NCBI RefSeq assembly: GCF_014397005.1
Contig: NZ_JACGWS010000016.1
Span: forward strand, 62,001 to 126,000
From: Kordia aestuariivivens
GTDB lineage: Bacteria; Bacteroidota; Bacteroidia; Flavobacteriales; Flavobacteriaceae
Direction: 5' to 3'
DNA: 64,000 nucleotides
The notes under the pieces are model-generated. The model did not search any database, was not told the DNA's origin, and worked only from the letters and a program-made list of their open reading frames with translations. A program made the translations under genes and the position numbers. Positions within the stretch are counted from its first letter, which is position 1. Every line of letters begins with the position of its first letter. Shown here piece by piece: positions 34,606 to 43,417 of the stretch.

Positions 34606-36207
34606 ATGGAAAATGAAAAAGTATATCTGAAACCCAATGTAGTTTTAGAACCATTAATAGATAAATGGTATGCTTGGACGCATCTAATTTATCCGCCTAC
34701 ATCAGCGATGAATATGAAGTCTAGACATTTAAAAATCATGAACTCGTATGTGCAAGCTCCAAACATTCACATGGCAGCTACGCGAAATCCTAAAATGTTG
34801 GGTGGCCCTTTCATGAACTACAAATCAAATCGAAAGGAAGAAGTACAGGCACTCATAAAACATGCGCACGAAGATCGAAAAGAGATGCTTGAATTAGCGA
34901 AAGCAATTCATGAATTGACCAGATTATTGGAAAAACACGGAGATGGATACTCACTAGAACCGATATACGAAAAAGTACCAGAAGTACTAAAAGGATATGT
35001 TGAACTCAATTACGATCTCAACGGAAATCCTTCGTTTAGAATCTTTGAAAGTCTCATGTACAAAAGTGAATACTACAATACGGATGCACAAAGTATCACG
35101 CTTTGGCTTACCGAAAATGACGAACGTCCTTTTGTATTGAGTACAGCAAGATTGCCTGATGAAAATTGCTTAGAAATCAACATTCCGTTTGCACATAAAG
35201 CCATTGACAAAATGTGTAGCATGCGAAATGTACCTGATACCTTAGAAAATCTGTACAACGATTTCAACATAACTGAAGATCAAAAAGCATTATTTCAATC
35301 ATTATTTACCACGGAAGAACCTGTAAAATATAAAAAATATACAGGCGATAAAATCAGAATGCGCTATTACGGACATGCGTGCATCTTAATAGAAACCAAA
35401 GACATTTCCATATTGGTTGATCCTGTAATAAGCTATTACGGATATCAAAATGAAGTCAACAGGTATTCATTACAAGACTTGCCGGAAGAAATTGATTATG
35501 TGTTAATAACACACAACCATCAAGATCATATTTTATTTGAAACCATGTTGAGTTTACGACACATGGTAAAAAACGTTGTAGTTCCAAAAGGAGCCACAGG
35601 AAACTTGCAAGATCCAAACCTAAAACTCATGTTGCAAACCATTGGTTTTGAAAACGTGTTGGAATTAGGAGATTTGGAAACCATTGAAGCGAACGAATGT
35701 AAAATTACGGGAGTTCCTTTCTTGGGAGAGCATGGCGATTTAGACATTCAGGCAAAAATATGTTACGCAGTTAACATCGGTAAAAACTCAATGATGTTCA
35801 TGGCAGATTCTTGCAATATAGAACCCAAACTCTATGACATTGTAGCAAAGCACATTGGTTCTATTGATGTTATCTTCTTAGGAATGGAATGTGATGGTGC
35901 TCCTTTTTCTTGGGTTTACGGACCATTAATAGAAAAAGAAGTAGACAGAGATATTGACAGTACTAGAAGACTCGCAGGATCAAACTTCGAAAGAGGAAAA
36001 GGCTTGGTCAAATCGTTTCAGCCAAAAGAATTATACGTCTACGCAATGGGATTAGAACCTTGGGTAGAATTTATCAGTAGCGTTCGTTACAATGAAGAAG
36101 CGCATCCAATAGTAGCTTCAAACAATCTCATCAATCATTGTAAGGAAAACAACATAGAAGCCGAGCGCTTGTATGGGGAAAAAGAATTACACTATGAAAT
36201 TGACTAA
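34606..36207 (+). CDS. CmlA-like diiron beta-hydroxylase acting on NRPS-bound amino acid
   Basis: At 533 aa it is close to the size of CmlA of the chloramphenicol pathway, which beta-hydroxylates an amino acid while it is carrier-bound. An N-terminal region of about 240 residues precedes a metallo-beta-lactamase fold. The metal ligands are visible: H303-x-H305-x-D307-H308 (THNHQDH), E375 (GEHGD) and D401 (MADSC). The CmlA ligands, as I recall them, are H305, H307, D309, H310, E377 and D403, a constant two-residue shift. The gene lies 96 nt after the thioesterase-bearing NRPS, on the same strand, and 33 nt before a second hydroxylase gene. I infer hydroxylation of one or more tethered residues; which one is unknown. 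A plain MBL hydrolase is less likely because of the long N-terminal region, the Glu/Asp ligands and the NRPS context. Confidence 0.85.
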   Translation: MENEKVYLKPNVVLEPLIDKWYAWTHLIYPPTSAMNMKSRHLKIMNSYVQAPNIHMAATRNPKMLGGPFMNYKSNRKEEVQALIKHAHEDRKEMLELAKAIHELTRLLEKHGDGYSLEPIYEKVPEVLKGYVELNYDLNGNPSFRIFESLMYKSEYYNTDAQSITLWLTENDERPFVLSTARLPDENCLEINIPFAHKAIDKMCSMRNVPDTLENLYNDFNITEDQKALFQSLFTTEEPVKYKKYTGDKIRMRYYGHACILIETKDISILVDPVISYYGYQNEVNRYSLQDLPEEIDYVLITHNHQDHILFETMLSLRHMVKNVVVPKGATGNLQDPNLKLMLQTIGFENVLELGDLETIEANECKITGVPFLGEHGDLDIQAKICYAVNIGKNSMMFMADSCNIEPKLYDIVAKHIGSIDVIFLGMECDGAPFSWVYGPLIEKEVDRDIDSTRRLAGSNFERGKGLVKSFQPKELYVYAMGLEPWVEFISSVRYNEEAHPIVASNNLINHCKENNIEAERLYGEKELHYEID

Positions 36208-36240
36208 TTAAATAATAAACCGAATTAAAAAAAGGAAAAA

Positions 36241-37212
36241 ATGAAAACACTAACATCACACCAAGACATTATAGTTGAAGAAGACAAATATCCAATGACC
36301 ATTACTTTTAAAGATGGAAGCATGGATAAGTTTTTAGCATACTACGAAGAAAATAAAGAAGTTATTGAAGATCGATTAATGCATGTTGGAGCAATTCATG
36401 TCGTTGGAATTAATATTGACAATGTTGACAAGTTTGGAAGTCTAATGGAGGAATTATGTCCAAAAGCACCCGCTTTTCTTGATGGAAACTCTTCAAGAGG
36501 AAAATACTCTTCAAACGTATACAATGCTTCTGAATACGATGAAGCTTCCATAGTACGATTACACACAGAGTTTTCATACTCTAACATTTATCCGAAAAAA
36601 ATATTCTTCTGTTGCCAAAATCCAGCAACTACAGGCGGACAAACTACTGTTGGCGATTGTAAAAGGGCGTTAGATTTAATCAAACCTGAAGTCGTTGAAG
36701 CATTTGATACAAAACAAATTACATACATCCGAAACTTACACTCAGGTGCTGGTTTAGGACCATCATGGCAGGAAGCATTTGAAACTGAAGATAAAAGCTT
36801 CATGGAAGCATACTGCAAGGAAAATGGAATAGAAGTAGACTGGAGAAAAGATGGAATTGTACGATTAACGCAACACAGACCTGCCATTAGAAAACATCCA
36901 ATTACTGGAGAACGCTTATGGTTCAATCAAGTAGATCAATTCTTTCCTGCCGCAATGTACGAAGAAGAAATATACGAAACACTGTTACTTATGAATGGCG
37001 GAGAAGAAGACGCATTGCCAATGTTCTCTCGTTTTGCTGATGGAACAGAAATCAAAAAAGAATACATCGAAAATATCATTGAAGTATTAGACGAACTTAC
37101 CATTCCTGTACCTTGGCAAAAAGGCGATTTATTAATGGTTGATAATATGACTGCCCTACATGGTAGATTACCATTTACTGGCGATCGTAGCATTTTAGCA
37201 TCTATGGGATAA
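36241..37212 (+). CDS. TauD/SyrP/AsnO-type Fe(II)/2-oxoglutarate dioxygenase (amino-acid hydroxylase)
   Basis: The 323-aa protein shows the facial triad of the clavaminate-synthase-like group: H108-x-E110 (RLHTEF) and distal H307 (TALHGRLP). The 2-oxoglutarate-binding Arg is probably R316 (GDRSIL). HxE rather than HxD is the form found in AsnO of the CDA pathway, and SyrP-like enzymes of this family beta-hydroxylate Asp or Asn in non-ribosomal peptides. The two A domains with an asparagine-like pocket make beta-hydroxy-asparagine a reasonable guess; this is inference from context. It probably belongs to the NRPS transcription unit, lying 33 nt after the CmlA-like gene. The start at 36241 follows an A-rich leader; no strong Shine-Dalgarno is expected in this phylum. 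Confidence 0.87.
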   Translation: MKTLTSHQDIIVEEDKYPMTITFKDGSMDKFLAYYEENKEVIEDRLMHVGAIHVVGINIDNVDKFGSLMEELCPKAPAFLDGNSSRGKYSSNVYNASEYDEASIVRLHTEFSYSNIYPKKIFFCCQNPATTGGQTTVGDCKRALDLIKPEVVEAFDTKQITYIRNLHSGAGLGPSWQEAFETEDKSFMEAYCKENGIEVDWRKDGIVRLTQHRPAIRKHPITGERLWFNQVDQFFPAAMYEEEIYETLLLMNGGEEDALPMFSRFADGTEIKKEYIENIIEVLDELTIPVPWQKGDLLMVDNMTALHGRLPFTGDRSILASMG

Positions 37213-37301
37213 TCTCAAGCGAATACCAACGTAGTAGCGTACCCAACATCTTACACAAACTATAGATGTTACCAAAAAAAATAAAAATTAATAAATTGAA
37301 C

Positions 37302-38558
37302 ATGCAAAAATTTAAATCATATACATTAAATAAACTTGAAAAGATTCCTCAATTAAGTGGTCTTAGTGAAGAGCAAATGGAGGAAATAAAAATAGTAAGC
37401 TCAATTTATCCTTTCAAAACAAACAACTATGTATTAGAAAAACTTATCGATTGGAATAACATTCCAGATGATCCAATCTTTCGTTTAAACTTTCCGCACA
37501 AGGAAATGTTGCAAACAGAAGATTTTGAACAACTAAAAGAAGTCCGCGCAAACGGAACGGAGCAAGAAATCAAACAAGTAATTTATGACATTCGAATGAA
37601 GTTAAATCCGCATCCTGCGGGACAAACAGATTTGAATGGTGCGTATCTTGGAGAAGAAAAACTAGAAGGAATTCAACATAAATACAATGATATTTTATTG
37701 TTTTTTCCTAGCCAAAGTCAAACCTGCCACGCGTATTGTACATTTTGCTTTCGATGGCCACAATTTATCAACGATTTAGATTTTAAAATTCAATCAAAGG
37801 AAATTGATCCACTGTTAGAATACTTAGAAAGAAATCCGCAAATTTCAGAAGTATTGTTCACAGGAGGCGATCCGATGATTATGAATTCGCGTGTGTTGGA
37901 TTCGTACATAGAACCATTACTCAAAGTAGATAGCATCACTACCATTCGTATCGGAACCAAAGCATTAAGCTATTGGCCATACAAATTTACAACGGATGAT
38001 GACGCGGAAGGAATGCTGAATGTATTGCAAAAAATTACAGATGCCGGAAAACACTTAGGGTTTATGGCACATTTTAATCATCCAGTAGAATTAGAGCCAC
38101 CAGTAGTAAAAGAAGCAATCGATAATTTACGAAAAGTTGGAGCAACCATACGAACACAATCTCCTTTATTACGATTCATAAACAACAGTGCAGAAACATG
38201 GACAACCATGTGGGAAAGGCAAGTACAACTCAATTGTATTCCTTACTACATGTTTTTACCAAGAGACACAGGCGCGCAACACTACTTTGCAGAAACGTTG
38301 GAAAGTGCATATGAATTATATACAGAAGCCATCCGAAATTGCACAGGATTAGCATCCACGGCAAAAGGACCTGTAATGTCTATGACACACGGAAAAGTAG
38401 AAATACTAGGCGTTAATGACAATGTATACACGTTACGATACGTAAAACACAGAGATAATAGCAAAACATTTAAAGTATTCACAGCGGAACCTACGACACC
38501 AAAACCTATGTGGATTGATGATTTAGTAGAAGTAAAATCAGAAATAACGAATTATTAA
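37302..38558 (+). CDS. KamA-family radical SAM/PLP protein, probably a 2,3-aminomutase of unknown substrate
   Basis: The start chosen at 37302 (MQKFKSYTL, 418 aa) fits the family; an in-frame ATG at 37266 would add 12 residues. The radical SAM cluster motif CHAYCTFC (CX3CX2C) lies at C142-C149, followed by a GGDP motif (FTGGDPM). The PLP lysine aligns with K355 (TAKGPVM, against GKTPVM in lysine 2,3-aminomutase). The two aspartates that hold the lysine side chain in Clostridium KamA (D293 and D330) do not align with aspartates here: the first falls on Pro/Arg of FLPRDTG and the second on Thr. A substrate other than lysine is therefore possible. It could supply a beta-amino acid to the NRPS, or act on the two peptide genes that follow, the first only 18 nt downstream. 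Function beyond the family is uncertain. Confidence 0.8.
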   Translation: MQKFKSYTLNKLEKIPQLSGLSEEQMEEIKIVSSIYPFKTNNYVLEKLIDWNNIPDDPIFRLNFPHKEMLQTEDFEQLKEVRANGTEQEIKQVIYDIRMKLNPHPAGQTDLNGAYLGEEKLEGIQHKYNDILLFFPSQSQTCHAYCTFCFRWPQFINDLDFKIQSKEIDPLLEYLERNPQISEVLFTGGDPMIMNSRVLDSYIEPLLKVDSITTIRIGTKALSYWPYKFTTDDDAEGMLNVLQKITDAGKHLGFMAHFNHPVELEPPVVKEAIDNLRKVGATIRTQSPLLRFINNSAETWTTMWERQVQLNCIPYYMFLPRDTGAQHYFAETLESAYELYTEAIRNCTGLASTAKGPVMSMTHGKVEILGVNDNVYTLRYVKHRDNSKTFKVFTAEPTTPKPMWIDDLVEVKSEITNY

Positions 38559-38576
38559 TTTTAAACCATAAATACA

Positions 38577-38744
38577 ATGAAAAAAAGTTTCAAAAAATTA
38601 AGCTTGGAAAAGCAAACAGTTTCAAAATTAGTACAGGCGCGCATAAGCGGAGGAGAAAATAGTTATGTCTGTACAAAGAAGTTTTCAAGAGATTACGGAG
38701 AATATTGTCGTAGTGAAGCATGTAACGGTGATTCACCAATGTAG
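38577..38744 (+). CDS. GG-leader Cys-containing mini-peptide 1 (55 aa)
   Basis: It begins MKKSFKKLSLEKQTVSKL, has a double glycine (RISGGEN) near residue 25 and a short core with three Cys spaced C-x11-C-x4-C. The leader pattern L-x-L-x-K-x-x-V/I-S-x-L is typical of Bacteroidota peptides annotated as GG-leader natural-product or class I lanthipeptide precursors. It starts 18 nt after the radical SAM gene and could be cotranscribed with the biosynthetic genes. Its nearest relative is the next peptide gene (same Cys spacing). No LanB/LanC or peptidase-exporter gene is visible nearby, so modification is unproven. Confidence 0.75.
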   Translation: MKKSFKKLSLEKQTVSKLVQARISGGENSYVCTKKFSRDYGEYCRSEACNGDSPM

Positions 38745-38831
38745 CATACTTCTCTAGAGCCCTTACTGTGTAGCATACATTACAAAAGTCTCAATGAAGA
38801 GACAAAATTTAACCCAATTAACTTTAAGATT

Positions 38832-38990
38832 ATGAAAAAAAGTTTCAAAAAATTAAGCTTAGAAAAGCAAACAGTTTCAAAATTAGTACAAAGACGTATA
38901 CTTGGAGGAGAGAATACATACGTATGTACAAAGGAATATTCTAAAGATTATGGAGAGTTTTGTCGTAGTGAATTGTGTAGCGAGCAATAG
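38832..38990 (+). CDS. GG-leader Cys-containing mini-peptide 2 (52 aa)
   Basis: It is a close paralogue of the peptide at 38577. The first 20 residues are identical (MKKSFKKLSLEKQTVSKLVQ), the GG (RILGGEN) lies at the same place, and the core keeps VCTKE-x-S-x-DYGE-x-CRSE-x-C with C-x11-C-x4-C spacing. It arose by tandem duplication; the 87-nt spacer shows no obvious extra gene. A strong bidirectional hairpin at 39071-39102 ends the unit. The core has mostly conservative substitutions (FSRDYGEY to YSKDYGEF), which suggests selection on the peptide and not decay. Confidence 0.75.
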   Translation: MKKSFKKLSLEKQTVSKLVQRRILGGENTYVCTKEYSKDYGEFCRSELCSEQ

Positions 38991-39070
38991 TATAAGTAAA
39001 CTTCACTAAAAAGCTAAACTGTCCCTACAAATATTTGGATGCTTAAGTAATAGAAGACTATAAAAAATAT

Positions 39071-39102
39071 AAAAGCCCAAGGATGTAAATTCTTGGGCTT
39101 TT
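39071..39102. terminator. Bidirectional intrinsic terminator
   Basis: Perfect 11-bp arms AAAAGCCCAAG (39071-39081) and CTTGGGCTTTT (39092-39102). They sit between the + strand peptide genes and the convergent histidine kinase gene and give T-runs on both strands. Confidence 0.85.
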
Positions 39103-39115
39103 CTATGTTTTATAA

Positions 39116-40483
39116 TTACTGCGATAAAAACTTTAATGTAAAAGTAGTCTGTTTTCCTTCTTCTGATTTCACGACCAAAGTTCCATGATGTAATTGCATA
39201 ATCTGCTTGGAAAGACTCAATCCAATTCCTGTACCAATCTTTTTGGTCGTAAAAAAGGGCATGAAAATTTTATCAATAGCTTCGGGAACAATTCCTTTTC
39301 CATTATCCATTACAGCAACAAAAGGAACGCCTTTTTCATCGTATCCGCCCGTAATTTTAATTCTAGCATTTGCAATACCTTCATTTGCTTGAATAGCATT
39401 CTTTACCAAATTAATAAGTACCATTTCCAACAAATACGAATCTCCTTTAATTTCAATAGCTTTCGCTGGAATTGAATATTCAAAGGCAATGCCTGACTTT
39501 GTAACTTCTGGATCAAGTAATTGGGACGTTTTCTGGATGAGTTCGTTTAAATCAAGTTGTTCAAAATTTGGTTTTGGAAGATTTGAATACACACGATACG
39601 AATCAATAAACTTTACCAAACCGTCTGTTCTATTCCCAATAGTGCTCAAACCTTCTTTTAAATCTTCTACACTTTCTTCTGGTAGAATATACTTAGAATC
39701 TTCCAACACTAAATCTTCATCCAAAATATCTTGAAGCGTAGCATTCAAAGAGCTAATCGGCGTAATGCTGTTCATAATTTCATGACGCAAAATCTTAATT
39801 AGATTTTGCCAAGATTCAATTTCTTTCTGTTGAAGTTCTGAATAAATATTCTGAAACGTAAAAATTCGAACGGTTTTACTCTTAATTTTCAACGAAGTAG
39901 ATCGAATAATAAGTTGTGTATTATCATGAAAATCCAACAAATAATTCGAGTTTACACTAAATGAATCTAGTATTTTATACAAACGCTTATCAATAGATTT
40001 CAATTGATCAATATGGTTGATGCGTCTAAGATTTATGATCTTCTTAGCACGATCATTCACCAACACAACACTTCCATCATTATGTACCACCATAAGTCCG
40101 GTATTTACTTGCTGTAAAATGGTTTTTAAATACTGTAAATTTTCCTCTTTAGAAGCCCGTTCTTTTCGAAAAGCTTCTAAAATAGAGTTGAATGAATTAT
40201 TAAGTCCTTTAAAATTCCGATCCAAACTATCATCAGAAGAAAACTTCAACACAAAATCAGCATACTTTATAGAATCGATAAAACGTTGCAATTTTTGATT
40301 CGTCTTAGCAATAAAAAGATATAAATAGCGAAACAAGATCGCGCCAACAATTGTACACAAAATAGCGCCAAAAACTGCGGGAAAATTTCCGATGAAAAAC
40401 ACCAAATAAAGCGCAGCAGTAAAGCTAAGGCAAATGCCTATGAGGTAAATTATTATTTGAAGTTGAAATCTATTAAAGACCAT
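39116..40483 (-). CDS. Membrane sensor histidine kinase, NtrB-like (455 aa)
   Basis: Two N-terminal membrane segments (about residues 8-31 and 34-58) are followed by a linker and a PAS-like region (about 115-215), a dimerisation/phosphoacceptor helix with H234 (LRHEIMNSITP) and an HATPase domain. The N box (NLVKNAIQAN), G1 (DNGKGI) and G2 (TTKKIGTGIGLSL) are visible. It should phosphorylate the NtrC-type regulator encoded just upstream; the two genes overlap by 11 nt. It probably senses envelope or small-molecule stress and controls the divergent efflux operon through sigma-54. The pairing follows from gene order; the signal is unknown. Confidence 0.9.
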   Translation of the reverse strand: MVFNRFQLQIIIYLIGICLSFTAALYLVFFIGNFPAVFGAILCTIVGAILFRYLYLFIAKTNQKLQRFIDSIKYADFVLKFSSDDSLDRNFKGLNNSFNSILEAFRKERASKEENLQYLKTILQQVNTGLMVVHNDGSVVLVNDRAKKIINLRRINHIDQLKSIDKRLYKILDSFSVNSNYLLDFHDNTQLIIRSTSLKIKSKTVRIFTFQNIYSELQQKEIESWQNLIKILRHEIMNSITPISSLNATLQDILDEDLVLEDSKYILPEESVEDLKEGLSTIGNRTDGLVKFIDSYRVYSNLPKPNFEQLDLNELIQKTSQLLDPEVTKSGIAFEYSIPAKAIEIKGDSYLLEMVLINLVKNAIQANEGIANARIKITGGYDEKGVPFVAVMDNGKGIVPEAIDKIFMPFFTTKKIGTGIGLSLSKQIMQLHHGTLVVKSEEGKQTTFTLKFLSQ

Positions 40484-41837
40484 ATTTTTTTAATCTTCTA
40501 TAGAGTGAAGCTCTGGTGATTCCTAATTGTTCTGCGGCTAAGGAAATATTCCCGTCATGTGTGGTCATGACTTTCTTAATGTGTTGTTTTTCAATTTCAT
40601 GCAGTGTCGATGTATCCCATGAATCATCTAAAGTTTCAGCATCAGAAGCTTGTCGTTTCAACTGAAAATCATCCGTAGACAACATTGGCATTGTACTCAT
40701 AATAACGGCACGTTCAATTGTATGCTGTAACTCACGAATATTTCCTGGCCAATTGTAGGCTTTCAATTCTAAATAGGCATTCTTATGAAATCCTTCCAAC
40801 TTTTTTTGATACTTCTCGGAATATTGTTTCAAATAATGATCTGCCAATAAAACAATATCTCCTTTTCGTTCCCGCAATGGCGGCAAATCAATTTCAATGG
40901 TATTAATTCTGTATAATAAATCTTGTCTAAATTCTTTTTTAGAAATCATATCTGGAAGTGACATATTTGTAGCACAGATCAATCGGATATCAATTGGAAT
41001 TTCTTTCGTGCTTCCAACGCGGACAATCTTTCTGCTTTGCAAAGCGGTTAATAATTTCGATTGAAGATGCGGCGATAAATTGCCAATTTCATCCAAAAAC
41101 AAAGTTCCACCTTGTGCGAGTTCAAAACGTCCTACACGATCTTCGCGCGCATCTGTAAAAGCACCTTTCTTATGTCCAAACAATTCGCTTTCAAACAAAG
41201 AAGCACTAATAGAACCGAGGTCTACACTCACAAAAGGTCCAGAACTTCTGTTTGAATGTTCATGAATTGCTTTCGCGATTAATTCCTTTCCAGTACCATT
41301 TTCACCTAAAACAAGCACATTAGCATCTGTAGCTGCAATTTTATCAACCACATTAAAAACCGCTAACATTGGTTCGCTTTCGCCAATAATGGTTGGAAAT
41401 TTTTGTTGGTAATTATTTGTCGTTGTTTCGGAAAGTTCATTCTTTTCCTTTTGAATTGCGTCTCGCAAAGTTTTCAAAAAAGCTTCATTATCCCAAGGTT
41501 TCAACACAAAATCGGTAGCGCCCATTTTCATTGCTTTAATCGCAAGTTGAATATCGCCATACGCTGTCATCATTACAACAGGAAGCGTAGCGTCCAAATT
41601 TTTGATTCTTTGCAACCAATCAAAACCTTCTTTTCCGCTACTAATATCTTTGGTAAAATTCATATCGAGCACTACCACATCAAATGTATGTTGTGCTAAA
41701 ATACTTGGAATTCTTTCCGGATCCGTAGATGTTTCAATATGTGCAAAATAACGCTTCAAAAATAACTTTGCAGCAACAAGAATATCGTAGTGATCATCTA
41801 CGATTAAAATGCTTCCAGATTTTTGCGGTTTAGACAT
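40473..41837 (-). CDS. Sigma-54-dependent response regulator, NtrC family (454 aa)
   Basis: Three parts are visible. A receiver domain (about 8-125) has phosphoacceptor D58 (VVVLDMNF). An AAA+ domain (about 150-385) has Walker A GENGTGKE, the sigma-54 contact loop GAFTDA, and WPGNIREL near its end. A C-terminal Fis-type helix-turn-helix (about 415-454, NISLAAEQLGITRASLYRR) binds DNA. It activates transcription by remodelling RNA polymerase with sigma-54. It is transcribed away from an efflux operon whose upstream region holds a matching -24/-12 promoter and a long palindrome, so that operon is its likely target. It overlaps the kinase gene by 11 nt. Confidence 0.94.
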   Translation of the reverse strand: MSKPQKSGSILIVDDHYDILVAAKLFLKRYFAHIETSTDPERIPSILAQHTFDVVVLDMNFTKDISSGKEGFDWLQRIKNLDATLPVVMMTAYGDIQLAIKAMKMGATDFVLKPWDNEAFLKTLRDAIQKEKNELSETTTNNYQQKFPTIIGESEPMLAVFNVVDKIAATDANVLVLGENGTGKELIAKAIHEHSNRSSGPFVSVDLGSISASLFESELFGHKKGAFTDAREDRVGRFELAQGGTLFLDEIGNLSPHLQSKLLTALQSRKIVRVGSTKEIPIDIRLICATNMSLPDMISKKEFRQDLLYRINTIEIDLPPLRERKGDIVLLADHYLKQYSEKYQKKLEGFHKNAYLELKAYNWPGNIRELQHTIERAVIMSTMPMLSTDDFQLKRQASDAETLDDSWDTSTLHEIEKQHIKKVMTTHDGNISLAAEQLGITRASLYRRLKKYGL

Positions 41838-42000
41838 ATTGTGAATGTTTTAAATCATCTCTTCAAACAATATAAAATTTTTAAAAAGATGTGAATAACA
41901 AAAATACACTTTTATTCAAGAAATAGGCTAAAAGTTTTACAACTACTGTTGTTTTTGAATGTGTAAAAAAAACCTAAATTAGCTGTTCAACACTGCAAAA

Positions 42001-42045
42001 AAGTGTTCGATTTCGGACATAAGTGTTCGATATCGAACACTTATG
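42001..42045. promoter_or_regulatory. Tandem palindromic enhancer, probable NtrC-type binding sites
   Basis: A perfect 28-bp palindrome spans 42018-42045, centred on AAGTGTTCGATATCGAACAC. It abuts a second, imperfect copy at 42001-42022 (AAGTGTTCGATTTCGGACAT). Both lie 50-95 nt upstream of the sigma-54 promoter and next to the divergent NtrC-family gene. Tandem dyads at this distance are the usual layout for bacterial enhancer-binding proteins. The 306-nt gap 41838-42143 holds nothing else I can identify apart from the promoter. Confidence 0.8.
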
Positions 42046-42095
42046 AAATATGGGGTTTTCGCGTAAAGTGTTGTACATGAGCTACTAGTAAAAAG

Positions 42096-42110
42096 TGGTA
42101 CGCATATTGC
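42096..42110 (+). promoter_or_regulatory. Sigma-54 (-24/-12) promoter of the efflux operon
   Basis: TGGTAC-N5-TTGC matches the consensus TGGCAC-N5-TTGC with one difference and exact spacing. It lies 33 nt before the ATG at 42144, leaving a leader of roughly 20 nt, and downstream of the palindromic sites. Confidence 0.82.
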
Positions 42111-42143
42111 TAAAGTGGTAACAAAATTTAATAGTATATATAG

Positions 42144-43388
42144 ATGGACAAAAAGATCGCCAAAAAAAAGTGGACATATAAAAAAATAACCTCTATCGCA
42201 TTGGTTGTTTTCTTTGCAGGATTTATCTTGTATTACTTCTTATTACGTGAAAATAAATCTACCCTAAAAATTGACCCAGCTAAAGTAGCATTTTCGAGTG
42301 TTGTAAGTGGAGATTTTCAAGAGTATATTATACAACTTGGAGAAGTAATTCCGGGAAGAACCTATTTCTTAGATGCTGTTGAAGGTGGGAACATCACCAA
42401 AATTTTTAGAGAAAGTGGTGCGGATGTAAAAAAAGGAGATAAAATTATCGAATTGGAAAACATCAATTTAAGACTAAGTGTACTAAGTCAGGAAAATTCA
42501 TTGAACGAACAAATCAATAGAATTCGTACAACGCGACTTCAATTAGATCAAAACTTCTTAACGAAGAAACAAGAATTAGCACAAATAGAAAATCAACTGC
42601 AAATTCTAAAGCCACAATTTAGAAGAGATAGTATCTTATTCAAAAAGCAATTGATCTCTAAACAAACTTTTGAAAAAACAGAAGCGGATTATAAATACAA
42701 CATCAAAAGAAAAGTATTTACACTCAAAGCATTTGAGAGTGATTCTACGGCGCGTGTGTTACAATTAAAACAATTACGTTCTTCGGAAGCAAGTATGTTA
42801 GAAAACTTAGATGGAGTTCGACAAATATTAGATAATCTAATTATTAAAGCACCAATTGATGGACAATTATCTTCTCCGCAATTGCAAGAAGGTCAAAACA
42901 TTAACAAAGGAGAACGTTTAGGACAAGTTGATGTTTCGGGTGTCTATAAGATACGAGTTCCTGTAGATGAATTATATTTATCTAAAATTAAAAAAGGGCT
43001 TCGTGCAACTACTGAAATTGCAAATAAATTGTACGAACTTCAAATTACGTATGTATATCCAAACATAACCAACGGACGATTTGATGTTGATATGCAATTC
43101 ATGGAAGCAATTCCAGAAGGTATTAGAAGAGGACAATCATTACGATTAAAAATAGAATTAGGAAATCCATCTATTGCAACGCTCATTCCGGTTGGAGGAT
43201 TTTACCAAAGTACAGGTGGAAACTGGATTTTTGTAGAAGACGGCACCAACAAAGCTGTTAGAAGACAGATCCGATTAGGAAGACGAAACACGGCAAATTA
43301 TGAAGTCATTGACGGATTAAGTCCAGGAGAGCGCGTTATTATTTCTTCATATAGTACGTTTGGGGAAAATGAAGAGTTAGTATGGTAA
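42144..43388 (+). CDS. Periplasmic adaptor (HlyD/MacA-type membrane-fusion protein)
   Basis: The 414-aa protein has an N-terminal membrane anchor (about 15-36), then a lipoyl half (EGGNITKIFRESGADVKKG, about 80-100), a long coiled-coil hairpin (about 115-230, Q/E/K-rich), the second lipoyl half (APIDGQLSSPQLQEG), a beta-barrel and a membrane-proximal domain. Such adaptors link an inner-membrane ABC transporter to a TolC-like channel. It is the first gene of an operon with an ABC ATPase (29-nt gap) and a TolC homologue, and it has a sigma-54 promoter upstream. The substrate is unknown; export of the NRPS product from the neighbouring locus is possible but unproven. Confidence 0.9.
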   Translation: MDKKIAKKKWTYKKITSIALVVFFAGFILYYFLLRENKSTLKIDPAKVAFSSVVSGDFQEYIIQLGEVIPGRTYFLDAVEGGNITKIFRESGADVKKGDKIIELENINLRLSVLSQENSLNEQINRIRTTRLQLDQNFLTKKQELAQIENQLQILKPQFRRDSILFKKQLISKQTFEKTEADYKYNIKRKVFTLKAFESDSTARVLQLKQLRSSEASMLENLDGVRQILDNLIIKAPIDGQLSSPQLQEGQNINKGERLGQVDVSGVYKIRVPVDELYLSKIKKGLRATTEIANKLYELQITYVYPNITNGRFDVDMQFMEAIPEGIRRGQSLRLKIELGNPSIATLIPVGGFYQSTGGNWIFVEDGTNKAVRRQIRLGRRNTANYEVIDGLSPGERVIISSYSTFGENEELVW

Positions 43389-43417
43389 CTGAATAATAAA
43401 CATAAGAAAAAGGGGAT

